Below, piece after piece: positions 25,801-36,980 of a DNA stretch of 64,000 nucleotides. The stretch covers positions 434,001 to 498,000 of the forward strand of contig NW_004457718.1 in assembly GCF_000203815.1 (NCBI RefSeq), given 5' to 3'. Below the pieces are notes generated by a model, which was given only the letters and a program-made list of their open reading frames with translations, had not been told where the DNA came from and did not search any database. A program made the translations under genes and the position numbers. Within the stretch, counting starts at the first letter, position 1; each line of letters opens with the position of its first letter. This stretch comes from Cavenderia fasciculata (taxonomy: Eukaryota; Evosea; Eumycetozoa; Acytosteliales; Cavenderiaceae).

Positions 25801-26643
25801 TACGATCATTAAAGGTATTTCATCCAACGGATTCTGGGGAAGGACGATGTCGTATTGTTATTGATTTTAACGAAAAGAAAAGTGTTGTTGATAGACAAGT
25901 AGAAAAGGTCAGAAGAATCATTCAACAATCTAAATTGATCACTAGTTTATATCTTTCCTTTAGGATGGATGAAAAGACAATTGAACAAGGTATGTATGTA
26001 TGTGGTTTAATTATAATTATCTGATAATAAATTAATCATCTTTACTATCAAATCTCTATAGTGAGACCAATAATGAACTTAGTCTATCAAGATCTAAAAG
26101 AGAATACAACCATCACAGAGTATTCTTTCTATCAACCATTATTTGCAAGAATGGTCTATGCAGAGAGACCAAGTACAAGATTCTTCATCTCTTCCATCGA
26201 TAATGGTAACTTTAAAAATATTGAACCTCACATACCCATTTGTTTACCATCAATGATTCCACACTATTGGTAATCTCAATGTATTACAATGTCAACAATT
26301 ATTCAATGATGGTATCAAAACAAACAAATCACTCATCTCTTTGAAAATTGGTCGTATGTTGTTTCACTTGACCTTTATCTTTATTTATTAATTTATATTT
26401 TACCATTCTTTTATCTATCTATTTTATCAATCTATTTCTATAGTCGCGAGCGAGCATATTCCAATTTCAGAGATTTTAAAAGAGATTCAAAGTTACACAA
26501 CATTGAAATATATTTATTTTAAAAAAACATTTATTTACAAACCAGATAATCGGTTCTTCAATTCTCTACAAGATGACTGGGGATACATGATAAAATATAT
26601 TCCCGATAGCAAATATAAATTTGGTAAAATACATACACCATAG
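25801..26643 (+). pseudogene. 5'-truncated paralogue of the UBZ-type gene at 59142-60712
   Basis: The reading SLKVFHPTDSGEGRCRIVI, then VEKVRRIIQQSKLITSLYL aligns with the minus-strand gene at 59-60.7 kb (SLGAFVKDSNGEGRCLDMI; VRTVIQKSKLVTYLSIYV). The intron after IEQ (about 25992-26061) is conserved in position and phase, as is the one after the IKTNKSLIS block (26353-26444). The last exon encodes ILKEIQSYTTLKYIYF and ends in KIHTP before a stop at 26641-26643, as the intact copy ends KLHTP. The zinc-finger N-terminus is missing, a stop follows SMIPHYW at about 26271, and much of the middle exon is gone. It is a truncated pseudogene joined to the preceding ankyrin-like relic. Confidence 0.7.
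26470..26519 (+). repeat. Left arm of a 50-bp perfect inverted repeat
   Basis: This 50-nt stretch (starting GAGATTTTAAAAGAGATTC) recurs exactly, in inverse orientation, at 26974-27023. Both copies encode the same piece (EILKEIQSYTTLKYIYL/F) of two convergent UBZ-family pseudogenes. Perfect identity in otherwise diverged copies suggests a recent duplication or gene conversion. Confidence 0.85.
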
Positions 26644-26649
26644 ATAGAT

Positions 26650-26850
26650 TGTGGTTCAGTAGATGTTGTTGTTGTTCCCTCATCTCTTGGTGATAGAAGT
26701 ATTCAATATTCTTATCAGTGACTGCTTCTTCATCCGACCAATAATCAAAAGAATATAGATATAAATTATTAATACTAGTATCAATTTAAACTTAATATTT
26801 ATTTACAAATTAAAGCTTCATAATATTATGATATCTATGCGGAGGAGTAC
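26650..26850 (-). pseudogene. Relic of a RING-locus duplication
   Basis: About 26665-26705 closely matches the 5' coding part of the RING gene at 20.3-21.1 kb (GTTGTTCCCTCATCTCTTGG, then AAGTATT). About 26750-26835 matches the 3' flank of that same gene (AAGAATATAGATATAAATTA; CTTCATAATATTATGAT). On the minus strand the order is 3'-flank then 5'-coding, as at a junction between tandem copies. The piece lies between two convergent UBZ-family pseudogenes. Confidence 0.5.
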
Positions 26851-27330
26851 GAATTTTTTTGGGACCTTTATTTTCCCAACTATAGATAACGATTTTATAA
26901 CCATAATCATCCTCCAATGGTTTAAATAGTTTTTCATCATTGTTTGATATGTCCGGACCAGTCATCGCACTTTAAATAAATATATTTCAATGTTGTGTAA
27001 CTTTGAATCTCTTTTAAAATCTCGTATATAAATTTGAGTTGAATCTCTTTACTTAAATTACTTTTTTTTTTATAATCATCACCTATACAGTTAAAAACAA
27101 CTACACAATTTTAATTAATAAATATGATTAGTATTTTTGAAAATAAAAGATCAACAACAACAACATACGACTGAGTTTCAAAGAGATGATTTGTTTGTTT
27201 TGATGGCATTGAATAATTGTTCAAATTGTAGCTGGGTGCCACATTTATCAATGGTCAAGTGTTTGATTTGGTTTCTATTTAATTGTTCAATGGCCAATGG
27301 TACCTACCTTGTAACGTTGTCCCCCGTTGG
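26810..27330 (-). pseudogene. Second decayed paralogue of the UBZ-type gene
   Basis: On the minus strand LNRNQIKHLTIDKCG and LFNAIKTNK match the intact gene's LNKNIIKHLTIS and LLDAIKTNR; a few bases are lost next to the conserved SLISLK. After an intron the last exon reads ILKEIQSYTTLKYIYLK, and a frame change precedes LEDDYGYKIVIY, corresponding to LQDDYGYIIQDI in the intact copy, with IRTPP in place of the usual LHTP end. The 5' half is absent. It is a truncated, frame-broken pseudogene convergent with the plus-strand relic. Confidence 0.65.
26974..27023 (-). repeat. Right arm of a 50-bp perfect inverted repeat
   Basis: Reverse complement of 26470-26519; see that entry. It lies in the final exon of the minus-strand UBZ-family relic. 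Confidence 0.85.
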
Positions 27331-27363
27331 CAATCGTTGGCGTGAATAATAAATAAATCCAAG
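27331..27363 (+). repeat. Direct repeat, copy 1, flanking a 223-residue orphan gene
   Basis: Thirty-three nt beginning CAATCGTTGGCGTGAA followed by AATAAATAAAT recur at 28742-28774 with three mismatches, same orientation. The two copies enclose about 1.4 kb containing the orphan gene at 27816-28545. Confidence 0.75.
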
Positions 27364-27815
27364 TATTGGCCTTGTCATATCTAAATAGGTACTTGGTAAA
27401 TATATAATTAATTGGGAGGTATAATTTAAATAATAAAAGATTTAGATTAGATTGTAGTGATAATATTTATAATAATTAATAAGAATGAATTATAACTAGT
27501 AATAATTAATAATAATGAATAGAATCAATTAGAATTCAATCTCTTTATTGGATTATTGTCTAAATCCTTGACTTATTTGACTTGTTCTAACCAGGATTGG
27601 ATTTGAGTTCAACGATTTTAAACAATCTAGATTGGTTCAACGAATGGGATGCAGCTGTCGAATTTCCTCCCCTTGTCACTTGCGCCACTTTAACCCGTAC
27701 ATTTGTTTTTATTTTTTGTCTGAATTAAATTTGTTTTTGTTCCATTTCGATAGATTTTTTTCATTCACAATCGATCATCAATTCATTCTTTACACTCAAT
27801 AGAACATCAATTAGA
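27364..27815. other. 5' flank of orphan gene
   Basis: AT-rich spacer with AATAATT-type repetition (27430-27540). It probably holds the promoter of the gene at 27816. No other feature is recognised. Confidence 0.5.
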
Positions 27816-28545
27816 ATGAATGAGATATTAGAAGTGAAAGTACTAGGTTTGGCCCCACGAGAGACACTCCTCTCAATAAATGGAGAAAATTGGGGATCTA
27901 ACTCCCCAGTAAAGTCTCTAGTGGTAAGCTATGTTTACATTGATTGTTTGGACGATCTGATAAAACGAGCAAAGAAAAAAGGGGCCACCTTAAGGTGGGA
28001 ACCTGTAAAAGTTGATAAGTAAGTTGACTATATTCTTTAAAGAGCGAAGAATAAATTTATTAATCCTTTTTTTCAGAAAAAAACCTGCATGTTTAATGTA
28101 CCATCGACCAGATCACAAATTGGAAAAAGGTACTCTAAAATGTAAATTGGTATTCGATATTGGTTCTGACAATATAAAATATTGTTATGTTGTCCCTTGG
28201 GATTACGAGGTCCCCACAGGACCCCAAAACTTGTCTTCTGTTCTGCAAAAAGAAACTTTCGTTCCAGTATCTCCACAGGCACAAGAACCAAACAATCAAG
28301 CAGTGGTTAATTCATTGGTCAAAAATGGTCCAGAAACACAGAAAGAGAAAGAAATCGAACAGATACCTAACGAAATTGATGAAGACAAAGATAATACAAT
28401 AGAAGATCTTTCTCAAAATATGAATTCTCTTCGTATTGATCAAGAATTTGAATACTATCTGACCAAGAGGAACTTTTTTTTAATGAAGTATGAAAGAGCA
28501 AACAGCAAGTATCAAGCTCTCCTTGAAAAAAAGGCAGCCCAATAA
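27816..28545 (+). CDS. Unrecognised two-exon protein between direct repeats
   Basis: Exons 27816-28018 and 28077-28545 (acceptor TTTTTTTCAG) give 223 residues. The N-terminal half is compact and mixed alpha/beta in character (ILEVKVLGLAPRETLLSING; WGSNSPVKSLVVSYVYIDCL) with a basic stretch KRAKKKG. The middle (KLVFDIGSDNIKYCYVVPWD) looks like beta strands. The C-terminus is charged and probably coiled coil. I do not recognise the family. It is enclosed by a 33-nt direct repeat in the second accessory gene graveyard, so it could be cargo of a duplication or a mobile segment, but no transposase motif or inverted termini were found. Confidence 0.6.
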
Positions 28546-28996
28546 ATTACAACCCTGTACACCTACTACTATTGGCCCAATCAAAGCCACTTTAAATAAA
28601 TGATAATGAAATTATACATTCCTTTACCTTTAATATTTGAATGTCTGTATTCCGCGCACTCACTAAATACGCTGTCACCGATTACTCCATGGATTCTGTG
28701 GAATATCGTCGATCTCTGTTTGTGCCTTGGTGAAAAAGTGCCAATCGTTGGCGTGAAGAATAAATAAATTTAAGTTGCATGATAACAATTGTTTTGTTTA
28801 TTCAATAATATTATTATGTGCTTTTATCATCAATTAGATTTTTGTCTAGCAACGGAGGCGATCGCATTCCAATTATTAATAACTAAATTGATCATGATGG
28901 TTATGATGAATCCATCTTCATAGATCTATAAATATCACGATCACGTTTACTAGCCCTAAATCAATTGACATTGTTGATTAATAATAAATTAATTAA
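28546..28996. other. Spacer downstream of the orphan gene
   Basis: AT-rich spacer containing the second 33-nt direct repeat (28742-28774). A slightly GC-richer patch at 28640-28740 shows no convincing coding frame. No RNA gene was recognised. Confidence 0.5.
28742..28774 (+). repeat. Direct repeat, copy 2
   Basis: Second copy of the 33-nt repeat found at 27331-27363 (30 of 33 positions identical), same orientation. Confidence 0.75.
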
Positions 28997-29425
28997 TTAT
29001 TGGTTGTATCCAAAGTCAGTTGAGTTGGATGTTAGTTTGAAACAATCACAATTGTGTACATACCTATCGATAGACTTTAATTTACCTTTAAAGGTATAAT
29101 GAGTAGTAAAAGTATATCCCCAACGATGATTATGTAAAAACTTTCTAAAGCTTTTATAGTGTTCACTACCATCATGATAATCTTCTTGACATTGATATAC
29201 TCGTTCTATATTATCCAAGTATTCATCAGAATTACTACCATTATTACTATTATTACTAATATTACTATCACTATCACTACTACCACTATCACTATCAACA
29301 ACGACGACTACACATTTATCTAAACTATTATCACCTGAAAGCATATGTATATCTATCTTGATTGTGTTGTTTGTTGGTAGTGAATATACTAGTTGATAAT
29401 TTGATGATGATTGTCTCTTACACAC
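28997..29425 (-). CDS. Small hypothetical protein, Ser/Asp/Asn-rich centre
   Basis: A single-exon frame of 142 residues starts at an ATG at 29425. The first part (YQLVYSLPTNNTIKIDIHML) and the last part (HYKSFRKFLHNHRWGYTF; KGKLKSIDRYVHNC) have ordinary composition. They are separated by a Ser/Asp/Asn-rich linker typical of dictyostelids. I do not recognise a family. Mixed composition outside the linker supports a real gene, but there is no independent support. Confidence 0.5.
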   Translation of the reverse strand: MCKRQSSSNYQLVYSLPTNNTIKIDIHMLSGDNSLDKCVVVVVDSDSGSSDSDSNISNNSNNGSNSDEYLDNIERVYQCQEDYHDGSEHYKSFRKFLHNHRWGYTFTTHYTFKGKLKSIDRYVHNCDCFKLTSNSTDFGYNQ

Positions 29426-29816
29426 AACTAGATTTATAGTTGATCATCTTTGTAATAGAAGAAGAAGAATTCCTCTATCTATCCTGGTATCCATATCTCG
29501 AAGTAAGTATAGGATAGTTGAGAAATCAATCAAGAAATAACTAATAATCTTGAATGTCAAAGAGAGAGTGTCAAACTAAAGAAAAACAAACAAAATTACT
29601 TTTTTTTGTTTTTTAATAATTTTTTTAATTTAATTTTTATTTTTAAATTTAAAAAGAATGATTGATTCGACTATCCCTTATATTGATCATTCCCAAATGC
29701 CCACCGTAGTTGTAGTAGTAGTTGTTGTTGTTGTTATTGTTATTTGTTATTTGTTGTTATGTTATTTGTTGTTAGATGGTTGGTTGATTGATTGAAAAAA
29801 AACTATACTTTCTATT
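29426..29816. other. Intergenic spacer
   Basis: AT-rich spacer with poly-T and GTT-type repeats (29705-29790). Nothing else is recognised. It includes the 3' flank of fibrillarin (minus strand). Confidence 0.5.
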
Positions 29817-30975
29817 TTATTTGTCACCCTTTGGAGTAACTCTGTATTGTCCAACAACCAAAGCATGATGACGTTCATATGGATCGAGTGTCTAAAAATA
29901 AAAGAAAAAAGAAAAAAGAAAAAGATAAGTTAGTTATTGTTAAATAGATTGAATAGATATATATGTGTATGTATGTATATGTATCTATATGTATGTATAT
30001 GTTAATGTTTTTGCTTACCTTTAACAATTGTTGTGGTTTAAGCTTTTCAGCCTTTAATTTTTCAATTTCAGCAGCGACGACGACTTCAGTTGGGGCGGTA
30101 GAATCGATACAGTTGGCCTTGATAGAGATGATAAAGTGACCTTCGTTCTTGAGGAAATAGGCGGCGTTTTGGGCGACGATTTGGGCTTGGTTGGGTTGGG
30201 CAACGTCGGCAAAGAGGACGTCGACCATACCGATCAACATTCTGTACTTTTGTGGGTGACGGGCGTCTTCGATGATTGGGATGACATTGTTACGCTTCTT
30301 GGCCATGCCGATGAGATCACGACCGGAACGATGCGAGATTTCGACACCATAGACAACACCGGTGCTGCCGACAACGTCAGAGACGTGGGACACGGTGGTG
30401 CCGTTGGCAGCACCGAGGTACAAGACCTTGCATCCGGGCTTGATGTAGAGGTTCTCGATACCTCTGTGGATGGCGGCGGCAATCTTGGAACGGAATGGAT
30501 TCCAGATTCTGTATTCCTTCTTCTCGGTACCGACTTCGATAGCGACACGCTTCTCGCCGTACACTGACTCTCCTGGGGTAGAGTTCAAAGTGGCATAGGC
30601 GTCTTCCTTGCCCTTGACGACAAAGACACCGTCGAAACGTGGGTGACGCTCGACCATGACCTTGGCACCGCCACGGCCTCCTCCACGGCCTCCTCCACGA
30701 CCGGCAGATCCGAGTCCACCACGCGAGCCTCCACGACCACCTCTGTCGCCGAAACCACCACGGGAACCTCCACGACCACCTCTGTCACCACCGAAACCAC
30801 CACGGGAGCCTCCACGACCACCTCTGTCGCCACCGAAACCACCACGGGATCCACCACGACCACCTCTGTCGCCTCCTCCGCTGAAACTGCCTCCACGGCC
30901 TCCACCGAAACCACCACGGCCACCTCTGTCACCTCCACCAAAGCCTCCACGGCCTCTACCTCTCATTTCAGACAT
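29817..30975 (-). CDS. fbl: Fibrillarin, box C/D snoRNP 2'-O-methyltransferase
   Basis: Two exons: 30975-30019 and 29891-29817 (acceptor TTTTTAG), 343 residues. Residues 1 to about 100 form a Gly/Arg-rich GAR domain built of repeated RGGRGG/GGFGG units. The methyltransferase domain follows: [44 protein letters not shown], the SAM-binding motif [20 protein letters not shown] (near residue 183), [14 protein letters not shown] and [15 protein letters not shown]. The short second exon supplies the conserved tail ([15 protein letters not shown]). Fibrillarin methylates pre-rRNA in the nucleolus, guided by C/D snoRNAs with Nop56, Nop58 and 15.5K. The repetitive GAR codons create long antisense frames that are not genes. 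Confidence 0.97.
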
Positions 30976-32082
30976 TATTTTAATATATCGGTTTGTTTTG
31001 GTCTTTTCTAAAAAAAAAGATCAAATTGACTAAAGTTATTTGTTGGTTGTTAAAGTCTAGGTTTGTTTGTTTTGACTGTTACTACTGTTGGTAAATTAAT
31101 AATAATGTTGGTTGATGGTTGTTTAAAAGATGATCTTTGTTTAAACAACGGTTGCTATTATTATTATTATTATTCTTGTTGTTGGGAGGCTGAACGAAAC
31201 AAGTCTGTCTGTGTTATGTGTATGTGATAGTCGAGACGTAGATATAAAAAAAAAATACCAAGAGAGCAATAGAGCTGGTGAAAAAAAATGATAACGAGCG
31301 AGTCGTCTCGCAAAAAAAAAAAACAATTTTTTTTAATTTTTGTCTTTTTTCATCAACCGCTAGCCCAACAATTGTTGAAGGGCATTTTTTTTCGATTCAC
31401 GAAACCTACAAGAAAAAAAAAAAAAACCAAACTACCAACTTTCGATCTTTGAATTTATTCTCACAAACAATGGCATCGATACTATATATATATATATATA
31501 TTATCAAATATATCTATCACTATCAATCAATACATCAGACAGAGAAAGTGAAATATAAATATGAATATGAATGAATGAATGATTAGAGAACAAAAAGAAA
31601 GAAAATGAAAGGTGAAAAGTGTGTTGTGGTGATGTGATGAAGAGAGAGACATAATAAAAAAAAATTTGTGGTCGGTCAGTCGGTCGGTCCATGTGTGTCA
31701 GATATTATTATCAATGAAAAAGTACCACACCACATGTGGAATGAAAGAGAGAGAGAGATAAAAAATAATATAAATCCAATGATAAATGTACCACACACAC
31801 ATGTATACTGCATACTGCATACTGACAACAATCCAGATCCAAAGTGGGGAAATAAAAAAAAAAAAAAAACAAGTACTTTTTTAAAATTTATTTATTATTA
31901 TTATTAATTTTTATTTTCCAATAATAATAATATACTATCATCCCTCATCCCTCATCCCTCATCCTCATCCCTCTTCTTTATTTTCATACTACTATATAAT
32001 AAACAAATTTGACAACATTAAATCAATCTTTCTTTTTTGCACACTCAATATATTTATATTTACATACATAGAGAGATAATTC

Positions 32083-32115
<33 letters not shown>

Positions 32116-32275
32116 GTTTTGTTCAAATAATTTTATATTATTATTATAGTAGTAGTATAGTATATATTATTGTCAATAAATCAATTTTCATCCATCATTT
32201 CTATTTATATTTCTATTTATTTATATTTATATTTCTATTTATTTATAATTGGTTGATTTTTGTTTTTAAAATTTA
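30976..32275. other. 1.3-kb intergenic region, no gene seen
   Basis: Low-complexity spacer with poly-A/T tracts, AG and TA microsatellites (31485-31502, 31745-31760), CATCCCT repeats (31941-31975) and an AAT run (32081-32116). It separates the divergent fibrillarin (-) and cation-exchanger (+) genes and probably holds both promoters. The open frames in it are simple-sequence artefacts. Confidence 0.6.
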
Positions 32276-34608
32276 ATGGAAAATAATAGTAGTACGACGA
32301 CAGATGATGTACTATGTCATAGCTATTTACCATGTTCAGGGTCCATAACATCTGATATATTCCTTCAAGTAGTCTATGCATCATTACTTGGTATAGGGTC
32401 AAGGTTAATTGCTCAAGGCAGTGAATATTTATTAGAGGTGTGTAGACAAACGGACAGAGACAGACAAACAGACACCAATCATGATCAACTACTAATTCAA
32501 AATTTATTCATTTTTATAATTTATATTTAGATTGCATCACCAGGTATAATAGGTGGTTTAGTATTACCATTATTAGGTTCATTACCAGATGCTGCCATTA
32601 TCTTGGTAAGTTGTCTTGGTGGAACTCCAGTTGAAATTCAACATAAAGTTGTATGTATCAAACTATAGTCCTATAGTGTTTAGATTACTAATGTTTATTT
32701 TTGTTTCTTTTTACTTTTATTTTATTTTTCTATAGACAGTTGGAATTGGTAGTTTATCAGGAAGTAATACATTTTTAATTACTATACCATGGGTAGTATC
32801 AGCATTTGTAGGTAAATGTGATATATCTCAAGTGACTGGTACTGCAAAGAACAAAACTTATACGGGATGGTCATGGTCAAAGACTGGTATATCTGTGATG
32901 AACTATACAACCATTCTGTGTCGGATGATGATTGCATCACTGTTTCCCTATTTCATCATCACACTGGCATTTATCATTTCACAGATTCGAGGAGAATCGA
33001 TTCAACAACGAGAAAAGTATTGGGCATTGAGTACAAGTATCATATGCTTTCTTGGGTTTATAGCCTATAGTTGCTATCAAATGTACGATGTAAGATACCA
33101 AGAGAGAAAGTTGAATCTGGCAAGAAAGAAATTCCTTTGGGATCAATTCTGTAAACATGTTCAAATTCAAGTAAAGAGTAGAATGAAGTATCGGTCCATT
33201 GAACGAACATTTAGTTTACCTTCAGTTAAAAAGAATCTACCAAAATCACAAGATGATCAACAAATACCTCATCCAAAACCTCCCCTTTCTCCTACTATTA
33301 GTAATAATAACAATAATGATACTCAACAAGTAAATGAATTACAATTAAAAGATTTAGAAAATAATAATAATAATAATATTGATAATAATAATAATAATAA
33401 TAGTATTGATAATAATAATGATATAAATTCAATAATAGATATTGATGTACCAAATTTAACTTCATCTCATACGATTGGACCATTTTCACAACATCAACAA
33501 CAACAATTACAACAATATTTACAACAACAAAAATTACATCAACAACAACAATTACAACAAACAAAACAAAATACCGACGACCAAATTAAAGAACCATCAG
33601 AACCATCACAACAAGATCATGACCTTGGACAAGATAGACCAATTCAATTAAATAGAAGTGAATGTTTACATGATAAAAAGATGAAGAGAATGTTGAGTAG
33701 AGAATATGCAAATGCTAGTGGTCAAAATCTACCTCTTCATTCATCATTCCCAAGAAGAATTAGAGACTCTGTTCATATTCCACCACCACCAACACCGGTT
33801 CAAGATTCTTCGTCGTCGTCGACGAATAGTATGAAGCATAGTATCGATGGATTAAATTATTCTTCCTATCATTCTCGGCACCATGATATCCCATCTCATC
33901 AACTCTTCCAAGGTTTGCGTGACAAGATCAACGATTTGGATGAGGATGAGATCATGATGATGTCGTTTCCATCAAACCAACATCCTCAGATGGATATTAC
34001 CATTGACGCATTCTCCAAAGACCAACAGCCAAAAAAGAAAGATGTTAGAACGATCATCATAAAGGCAGTGTTGGTACTCATCCTAGGAACCACCCTCACC
34101 TTTTTATTTGCCGATGCTTTTGTCGAATCAATCACCCAGTTTTCTCAAAGAGTTGGTATCCCTCCCTTTTACATTTCCTTTATCATTGCTCCATTTGCTC
34201 TGAACTCTAGTGAGTTGGTTGCTGCCTATGTTCTTTGTCAAAAGAAAAAAAGAAAAAATATTTCTCTTGTGTAAGTCAAAAGAAAAAATTATATATATTA
34301 GATAAGAGTAGGAGTATTAATTAATCTTTTTTTAATTATTTTATAGACATTCATCATTATATGGAGCAGTAACAATGAATAATTTAATAGCACTTGGTAT
34401 TTTATTATTTATGATTTATTATAGAGGATTGATTTGGAATTTCTCTGCCGAGACTTTGGTTATCTTTATCGTCACGTTGACGGTAGGAGCAATGGGGTCG
34501 CTTAAAACCACTTTTACCATGATTCATGCGGTGGCCATTGGTTCATTATTCCCCGTTTCAATCATTATTATAGCAGTCTTGGAAAGTAGTAGTATAGGTT
34601 GGGCATAA
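32276..34608 (+). CDS. Na+/Ca2+-exchanger-family (CaCA) membrane transporter
   Basis: Four exons join in frame: 32276-32437, 32531-32650, 32736-34270 and 34347-34608, giving 692 residues. Two hydrophobic halves flank a long cytosolic loop. The first half contains the alpha-1-like sequence GSLPDAAIILVSCLGG (about residues 70-85) and GIGSLSGSNTF (about 97-107). The second contains the alpha-2-like PFALNSSELVAA (about 579-592) and a Gly/Ser segment GAMGSLKTTF. This is the layout of cation/Ca2+ antiporters of the plant NCL/NCX-like branch. The loop (about residues 230-510) is rich in Asn and Gln and carries basic/serine clusters, so it may be a regulatory region. The likely role is Ca2+ or Na+ export at an endomembrane or the cell surface; the ion is not deducible. 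Confidence 0.85.
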
Positions 34609-35231
34609 ATGAAATGGAAAAGAAATAATGTTCAATCTAGATAGATTTAAATAAATCTATCAATCCAAATAACAAAGTACATTTTTATTAAAAGGGGATT
34701 AAATCATAAATAATTATTTCTTAGTTATTTGTATTTGACATTTCTAAAACATATCCAATCATTTGGTAATCTAAATGGCATCCGGATGACTCTTTTGGTA
34801 TTGACAAAAATCTTTAAGTATCTCTGTTTTGCCTTGATCTTTCTTTATCTATAAGCCCAAAACATAGAGTGAATTTGGAATACCAACATTTACCAAATCT
34901 TCCAAAATAAGTTTTAACAGATTAATATTTTATTTTATGATCTCTCTCATCTTAATATTCGGTTCATTTTCCAAAGGAGGAGGAGTGGAACTTTATAACT
35001 ATGGGAAAATAACATGTATAATAGTTTTCTTTTTAATGATTTTTGTATCTTTAGATTTTAGATATGGTTTTTTTTTGACAACAACACAACTTTTCATATT
35101 ATTTATTTCAGATCATTGATCATCAACGAAATCAAAACTGTATTCTTCAATCAGAACATTCAGTCCAACTATTATCCAAATATCAACTACTTAGTTAAAA
35201 AAACCATTAATTATGGCCGTAATTAATTTAT
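34609..35231. other. Spacer with a small coding-like remnant
   Basis: AT-rich spacer. On the minus strand about 34727-34815 reads LKIFVNTKRVIRMPFRLP, then NDWICFRNVKYK and a stop; it is too short and isolated to assign. The plus-strand frame at 34937-35119 is hydrophobic simple sequence and unlikely to be real. Confidence 0.4.
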
Positions 35232-36650
35232 TTATTGATTTTTTGTATTGATAATGACTAAACCAATATTATACTCTAGGGATATTAATTTAGATCTACG
35301 ATGAGAAATTTGGTGTTGATGAAAGGATTTTAACAACCCAATTTTATCTACTAGAGATACATTGAGTTGTAATCGTCTTAGTGATGTACTTGAAGAGATG
35401 GCTTCAATAAGATTATAATTGTGAGTTTCGATTGTGGATATTTTAAAATCTGTTACAACTTGATTGATACTCTTTGACTTTTATATAAAGTGTATCAAAT
35501 AGTCGCAACAATCTCTGATCCCCTTGATAGCCAATTTCCTTAGACTAGGCAATTTCTCCAAATCAAGTGTACGTAGATCAACATTTCCAAAAGAGTAGTC
35601 AATCATTAGATACTCTAGTGTCAATGAAAAGATTGGTCGAATGTTGCCTCTAATCTCCAAACCCAATTTTGTAAGTGTAGATTGTCCAACTATAAAAGTC
35701 CATTCACGATCGAGAACAAGTACCTCTAATGATTTCAATTGTTTGGCATTCAAAACATACTCTTTAAAATCTTCCAACAAAGTATCGTATCGTGCTGATT
35801 CAACCGATATAGATGTAATGGTATTTGGGAGTGTCTCTGTGAATAATCCGAATCTATTCATTGACAGCTTGGAAAGACGAGGTAATGATGAAAGACTTGA
35901 AATAAAACCATGACTTGTATGTCCAAAATTATCACTCAACTCGACTGATTCCACTGCTTGGCATTGTTGAAATAGTTTGATACATTGATCAGAGTCTTTT
36001 GGATATACTGATCTAAATTTGAGACTCTTTAAATTTTCCAACTTTGGTGATACTTTGTCAGTGTCCAACAGAACTTGGACGATATCTCCAGTCGGGGAAA
36101 GCCCTGGTGTAGTCTCCCTATAGAATGGGTGTTCAATACAGAGATGTTCATTGGCAATTCCAACAATTGATTGTTGACAAGAATATTTTCTTTCAAGGAT
36201 TGGATCATTAGGGATTGTATCTTTAATAGGTAATGCTCTAATTGCTTGGTTTTGTCATTTGAAAGATGGGATTCTTTACTCCCAGGTAGAAATGAAAGAT
36301 TGGGTGGAAATTGATACAAGAATGATGTCATTTCCCAGTGTATGAATTGGGGACTCCAATTTAGGGAATAGGACTGTCCGTACGATAGATTAGCAGGTAC
36401 ACCAAAATTTTTTTTTAAATCAGTTGATTGTGATTGGAGGACCGCTTTGACAATATCAAACCATCTCTTGTTCACACTTGCCAATGGTACTATTAGAGTT
36501 GTATCATCTTCAATGATACAATCTCGAATGACTAGATTGACCATGATACCTTGTACATAACCGGGGATATAAACTAACCTTTTACAATATTCCCTTGCTA
36601 TTCTCAATTTATTTCTTTGTCTTCTTCTTTTCTCTTGTCTTTTCTTTTAT
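35232..36650 (-). pseudogene. Decayed F-box-like / leucine-rich protein gene
   Basis: This is a paralogue of the intact gene at 40779-42290. The 5' part reads YVQGIMVNLVIRDCIIEDD and SVNKRWFDIVKAVLQS, matching YVHGIILNLVIRDCIIDDD and VSKRWFDIVKNVLQS there. The start ATG is missing: the basic leader (RRRQRNKLRIAREY) runs back into a stop. The frame breaks at about 36080, the leucine-rich part continues from about 36068 in another frame (SLPRLSKLSMNRFGLF; LPNTITSISV), and a stop near 35481 precedes a still-recognisable tail (LIEAISSSTSLRRLQLN) down to 35232. It is clearly a pseudogene. Confidence 0.75.
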
Positions 36651-36980
36651 TTTATTGAAATATTTATTGTCATGATTATAATAATAATAATAAAAATGAA
36701 AATATAAATATACATATATATTTATTTTAGAAAAAATATACAATCACCAACTTGATTCATTTCTAGTTTTTTAATTTACCAACCTTTCGAAAAAAGGTTT
36801 AAAAACTTAAAAAATTTAAATCTGTATATAATTAAGGTTCCTTTATTATCTTCTGCATCTTAAGAGGGTAAAATTAATTGTAAAAGATTGATCAATCTCT
36901 ATAAAATTTATTAATTAAATTATTTAATAATTATTTGTATTTTTAATGACAAAACCAATATCAAGATTGTGATAAATTAA
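36651..36980. other. AT-rich spacer
   Basis: Simple AT-rich sequence between the F-box-like pseudogene and the GGDEF relic. Nothing is recognised. Confidence 0.5.

Noticed and set aside
27331-28774. Calling the repeat-flanked orphan a transposon
   Set aside because: No inverted termini and no transposase or reverse-transcriptase motifs were found; the direct repeats are too long for a normal target duplication.
30136-31033. Long plus-strand frames rich in Thr, Pro and Ser opposite the fibrillarin gene
   Set aside because: They are antisense shadows of the repetitive GC-rich Gly/Arg codons of the GAR domain.
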